NCBI GenBank assembly: GCA_045631905.1
Contig: JAZQVO010000019.1
Span: 1-64,000, forward strand
DNA: 64,000 bases
Source of the DNA: HGM04593 sp045631905
Lineage (GTDB): Bacteria > Bacteroidota > Bacteroidia > Bacteroidales > Bacteroidaceae
Direction: 5' to 3'
The translations under genes and the position numbers were made by a program. The notes beneath the pieces were generated by a model that saw only the letters and a program-made list of their open reading frames with translations, had not been told where the DNA came from and did no database searches. Numbering within the stretch: the stretch's first letter is position 1; every line of letters begins with the position of its first letter. This document shows positions 62,343-64,000 of this stretch, one piece after another.

Positions 62343-63015
62343 CCTGCTCGATATAATCTTCCCACGATACTGCGCTGTGTGTGGCGAGAGGCTCTCTCAC
62401 ACCGAAAAACACATATGCCTTAACTGCCTGTGTAGCATGCCTCTTATCGAAAAGAGCCACAAGCAGGAGATTGAAAAACTTTTTTGGGGGAAAATACCCG
62501 TGGAGCGTGCCACATCATTCATGTACTACCGCAAAGGCTCACCCTACAACAACCTACTCCACCAGATAAAATACAAGGCACACCCCGAGACCGCTATTTA
62601 CATAGCAAACATCGCAGCCACAGAGCTTATTGAAGAGGGTTTCTTCGACGGCATAGATATAATTGTTCCACTACCCCTATCGAGAAAAAAAGAGAGGCAA
62701 CGCGGATACAACCAAAGCGACTACATAGCAAAAGGTCTTTCGCAAAAGAGCGGTATCCCGATACTACGTAATGCCATACAGCGCACGGTAGCCAACGAAA
62801 CACAGACACACAAGAACCGCGACGAACGATGGAAAAACGTCGAAGGAATTTTCAGTGTGATAAGCCCTAACGAACTACAAGGGAAACATATTCTCCTTGT
62901 CGATGACGTGCTCACCACAGGAGCAACCATAGCATCGTGTGCAAAGTGCATATGCACCCTGCCCGACACCAAAATAAGCCTGTTCACACTTGCCTATTCA
63001 TGCAACATTATATAG
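62326..63015 (+). CDS. comF: ComF family phosphoribosyltransferase-like protein
   Basis: 229 residues. Zinc finger CAVCGERLSHTEKHICLNC, PRTase region with RGYNQSDYIAKGL and the PRPP loop VLLVDDVLTTGATI-type. Linked to DNA uptake in other bacteria; role here not established. Confidence 0.92.
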   Translation: MRWISDLLDIIFPRYCAVCGERLSHTEKHICLNCLCSMPLIEKSHKQEIEKLFWGKIPVERATSFMYYRKGSPYNNLLHQIKYKAHPETAIYIANIAATELIEEGFFDGIDIIVPLPLSRKKERQRGYNQSDYIAKGLSQKSGIPILRNAIQRTVANETQTHKNRDERWKNVEGIFSVISPNELQGKHILLVDDVLTTGATIASCAKCICTLPDTKISLFTLAYSCNII

Positions 63016-63042
63016 CACTCATGCTTACGGCATGCGACGGCA

Positions 63043-63086
63043 CATAATATTAAAAGCTCGGGTGTGCCCGAGCTTTTAATATTATG
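63043..63086. terminator. Long perfect inverted repeat between convergent genes
   Basis: 20-bp perfect stem (63043-63062 with 63067-63086) and a TGTG loop. No extended T-run follows on either strand, so it may be a factor-dependent terminator or mRNA-stabilising hairpin. Confidence 0.65.
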
Positions 63087-63095
63087 CAGAACAGT

Positions 63096-64000
63096 TTATT
63101 TTATTATTACCATGGTGGCCCCGAAACCATATTGCTGGAACGAAGCATCTTGCGAGATGCAACGCGGATACTTGCGACGAAGTTCCTGATAGATGGCGTT
63201 GCGCAAAACACCCTCACCCTTACCATGAATAAACACAATGCGTTTACCCTTCTCTTTTATATGCTCATCTATGGTTTTACGCACCACGTCGAGCTGGTAG
63301 TTAAGAATCTCAAAGTTATTCATGCCTGCTGTGGTGTCGAGCAACTCCTCTATATGTAAATCGACCTCCAGAATATCGCTACCCTTTGCAAGCTTGGGAG
63401 CAGACTGTTTCTGTTGTTGGGTGTCGGCCTTCTTTTTTTCGAGAATAACCTTTTGTAGCTCCTCAGCATCGGTAAAAATCTCCTTTACAGGCTTGTCGTT
63501 TGCAACTATATCGTATATGAGCGCACCCTCGTCAAAATAGGGGTTCTCACGGAAGAGATGTAACTTATAGAACTTAACGGTGTCGATGCGACGCTCAATA
63601 TTCATCGCAGGCTTCAAAGCAAAAGGTTTATTCTCTTTGTGAGGCAACAACTGCACACAAACACGCTCCATGTCGTTAAGGTCGTCGCGCCCAAACTCCT
63701 CCAAAAACATCTTTGAGTTTGGTTCCAGAATACCCGATGCACGCACCTGCCAGCTACGCCCCTGAGCCGACATATATGTAAAGAAAAGTCGATAATTGCA
63801 ATCGTTTATAAGGTAGGCCTCGAAACGGCTGTTCGAGAGAGATTTTTCCTCCATGGGAAGATAGGCAAGTACAACGTTCAAGTGCTCACCCTCGGGACGC
63901 TCTTTTGGGCGATACGACACTATGGACTCGCTCTCTTCCTCCTCTTTTTGCTCCACAGTTGCAGCCACAGGCTGTGAACGCCTTTTCACCTCGGCCTCTT
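63096..64000 (-). CDS. DUF2027/Smr-domain protein (5' end beyond the window)
   Basis: At least 297 residues, frame open at the right edge, so the N-terminus is missing. C-terminal Smr domain: EVDLHIEELLDTTAGM and VFIHGKGEGVLRNAIYQEL. N-terminal DUF2027 region (VNVVLAYLPMEEKSLSN-type). Smr domains can nick DNA or RNA; MutS2 is their best known bearer, but this is a separate family. Confidence 0.88.
   Translation of the reverse strand, partial: EAEVKRRSQPVAATVEQKEEEESESIVSYRPKERPEGEHLNVVLAYLPMEEKSLSNSRFEAYLINDCNYRLFFTYMSAQGRSWQVRASGILEPNSKMFLEEFGRDDLNDMERVCVQLLPHKENKPFALKPAMNIERRIDTVKFYKLHLFRENPYFDEGALIYDIVANDKPVKEIFTDAEELQKVILEKKKADTQQQKQSAPKLAKGSDILEVDLHIEELLDTTAGMNNFEILNYQLDVVRKTIDEHIKEKGKRIVFIHGKGEGVLRNAIYQELRRKYPRCISQDASFQQYGFGATMVIIK

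Overview
The window looks like the chromosome of a gut-type Bacteroidales bacterium. The evidence is the promoter style (TTTG, about 19-20 nt, then TAnnTTTG), families typical of the order (DUF4199, DUF4923, DUF5606, DUF6048, DUF6452, DUF3276, a Bacteroidales-type relaxase and DUF3408 protein), the gene order nusB-yajC-ybbR-coaE, and the near absence of strong Shine-Dalgarno sequences. The family or genus cannot be fixed from sequence alone. No tRNA, rRNA, IS element or CRISPR array was seen.

Positions 1 to about 13,200 are the right part of an integrated mobilizable element whose left end lies outside the window. It carries a DUF3408 protein, a possible oriT, mobC, a MobP-type relaxase and a membrane coiled-coil protein. 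It then carries an AT-rich cargo: a tight three-gene operon of a membrane-anchored TerB-N/TerB-C protein, a BrxD-like (DUF2791) ATPase and an Lhr/BrxHI-like helicase, plus two divergent orphan genes. The element ends with a tyrosine integrase whose C-terminus is lost and a protein with five tandem helix-turn-helix repeats. It sits just downstream of mnmE, whose coding end and terminator are intact. The TerB/BrxD/BrxHI cassette has no methyltransferase, PglZ or BrxC and is the best candidate for an under-described anti-phage or DNA-processing system.

From 13.2 to 19 kb a leftward cluster encodes MnmE, a nucleoside phosphorylase, a FloA flotillin fused to a secreted carboxypeptidase-regulatory-like domain, NfeD and a TPR/beta-propeller protein. 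From 19 to 27.7 kb, rightward: TtcA-like tRNA thiolase, a small DMT protein, a fasciclin lipoprotein, NadE (glutaminase cysteine apparently lost) and ClpB. From 27.7 to 33.3 kb, leftward: DUF4923, DUF5606, CoaE, YbbR, YajC, NusB and a double-ABC ATPase.

From 33.4 to 38.6 kb: DUF3276, ribosomal protein L25, Pth (a perfect palindrome plus T-run lies inside its coding sequence) and an Hsp15-like protein run rightward; a thioesterase, PepT and an SGNH hydrolase run leftward; then comes the SRP RNA gene. From 38.7 to 45.2 kb: a secreted repeat protein with a T9SS-like C-terminus, DUF4199, a glycosyltransferase, two envelope proteins and ApbE. From 45.2 to 64 kb: MarC, ribosomal protein S1, RNase Z, an ECF sigma/putative anti-sigma/Spy-like operon, MazG, ValS, a coiled-coil protein, UDP-glucuronate decarboxylase-like SDR, LysS, GpsA, Pgi, a HAD phosphatase, PrmC, RecX, ComF and the truncated Smr/DUF2027 protein at the right edge.
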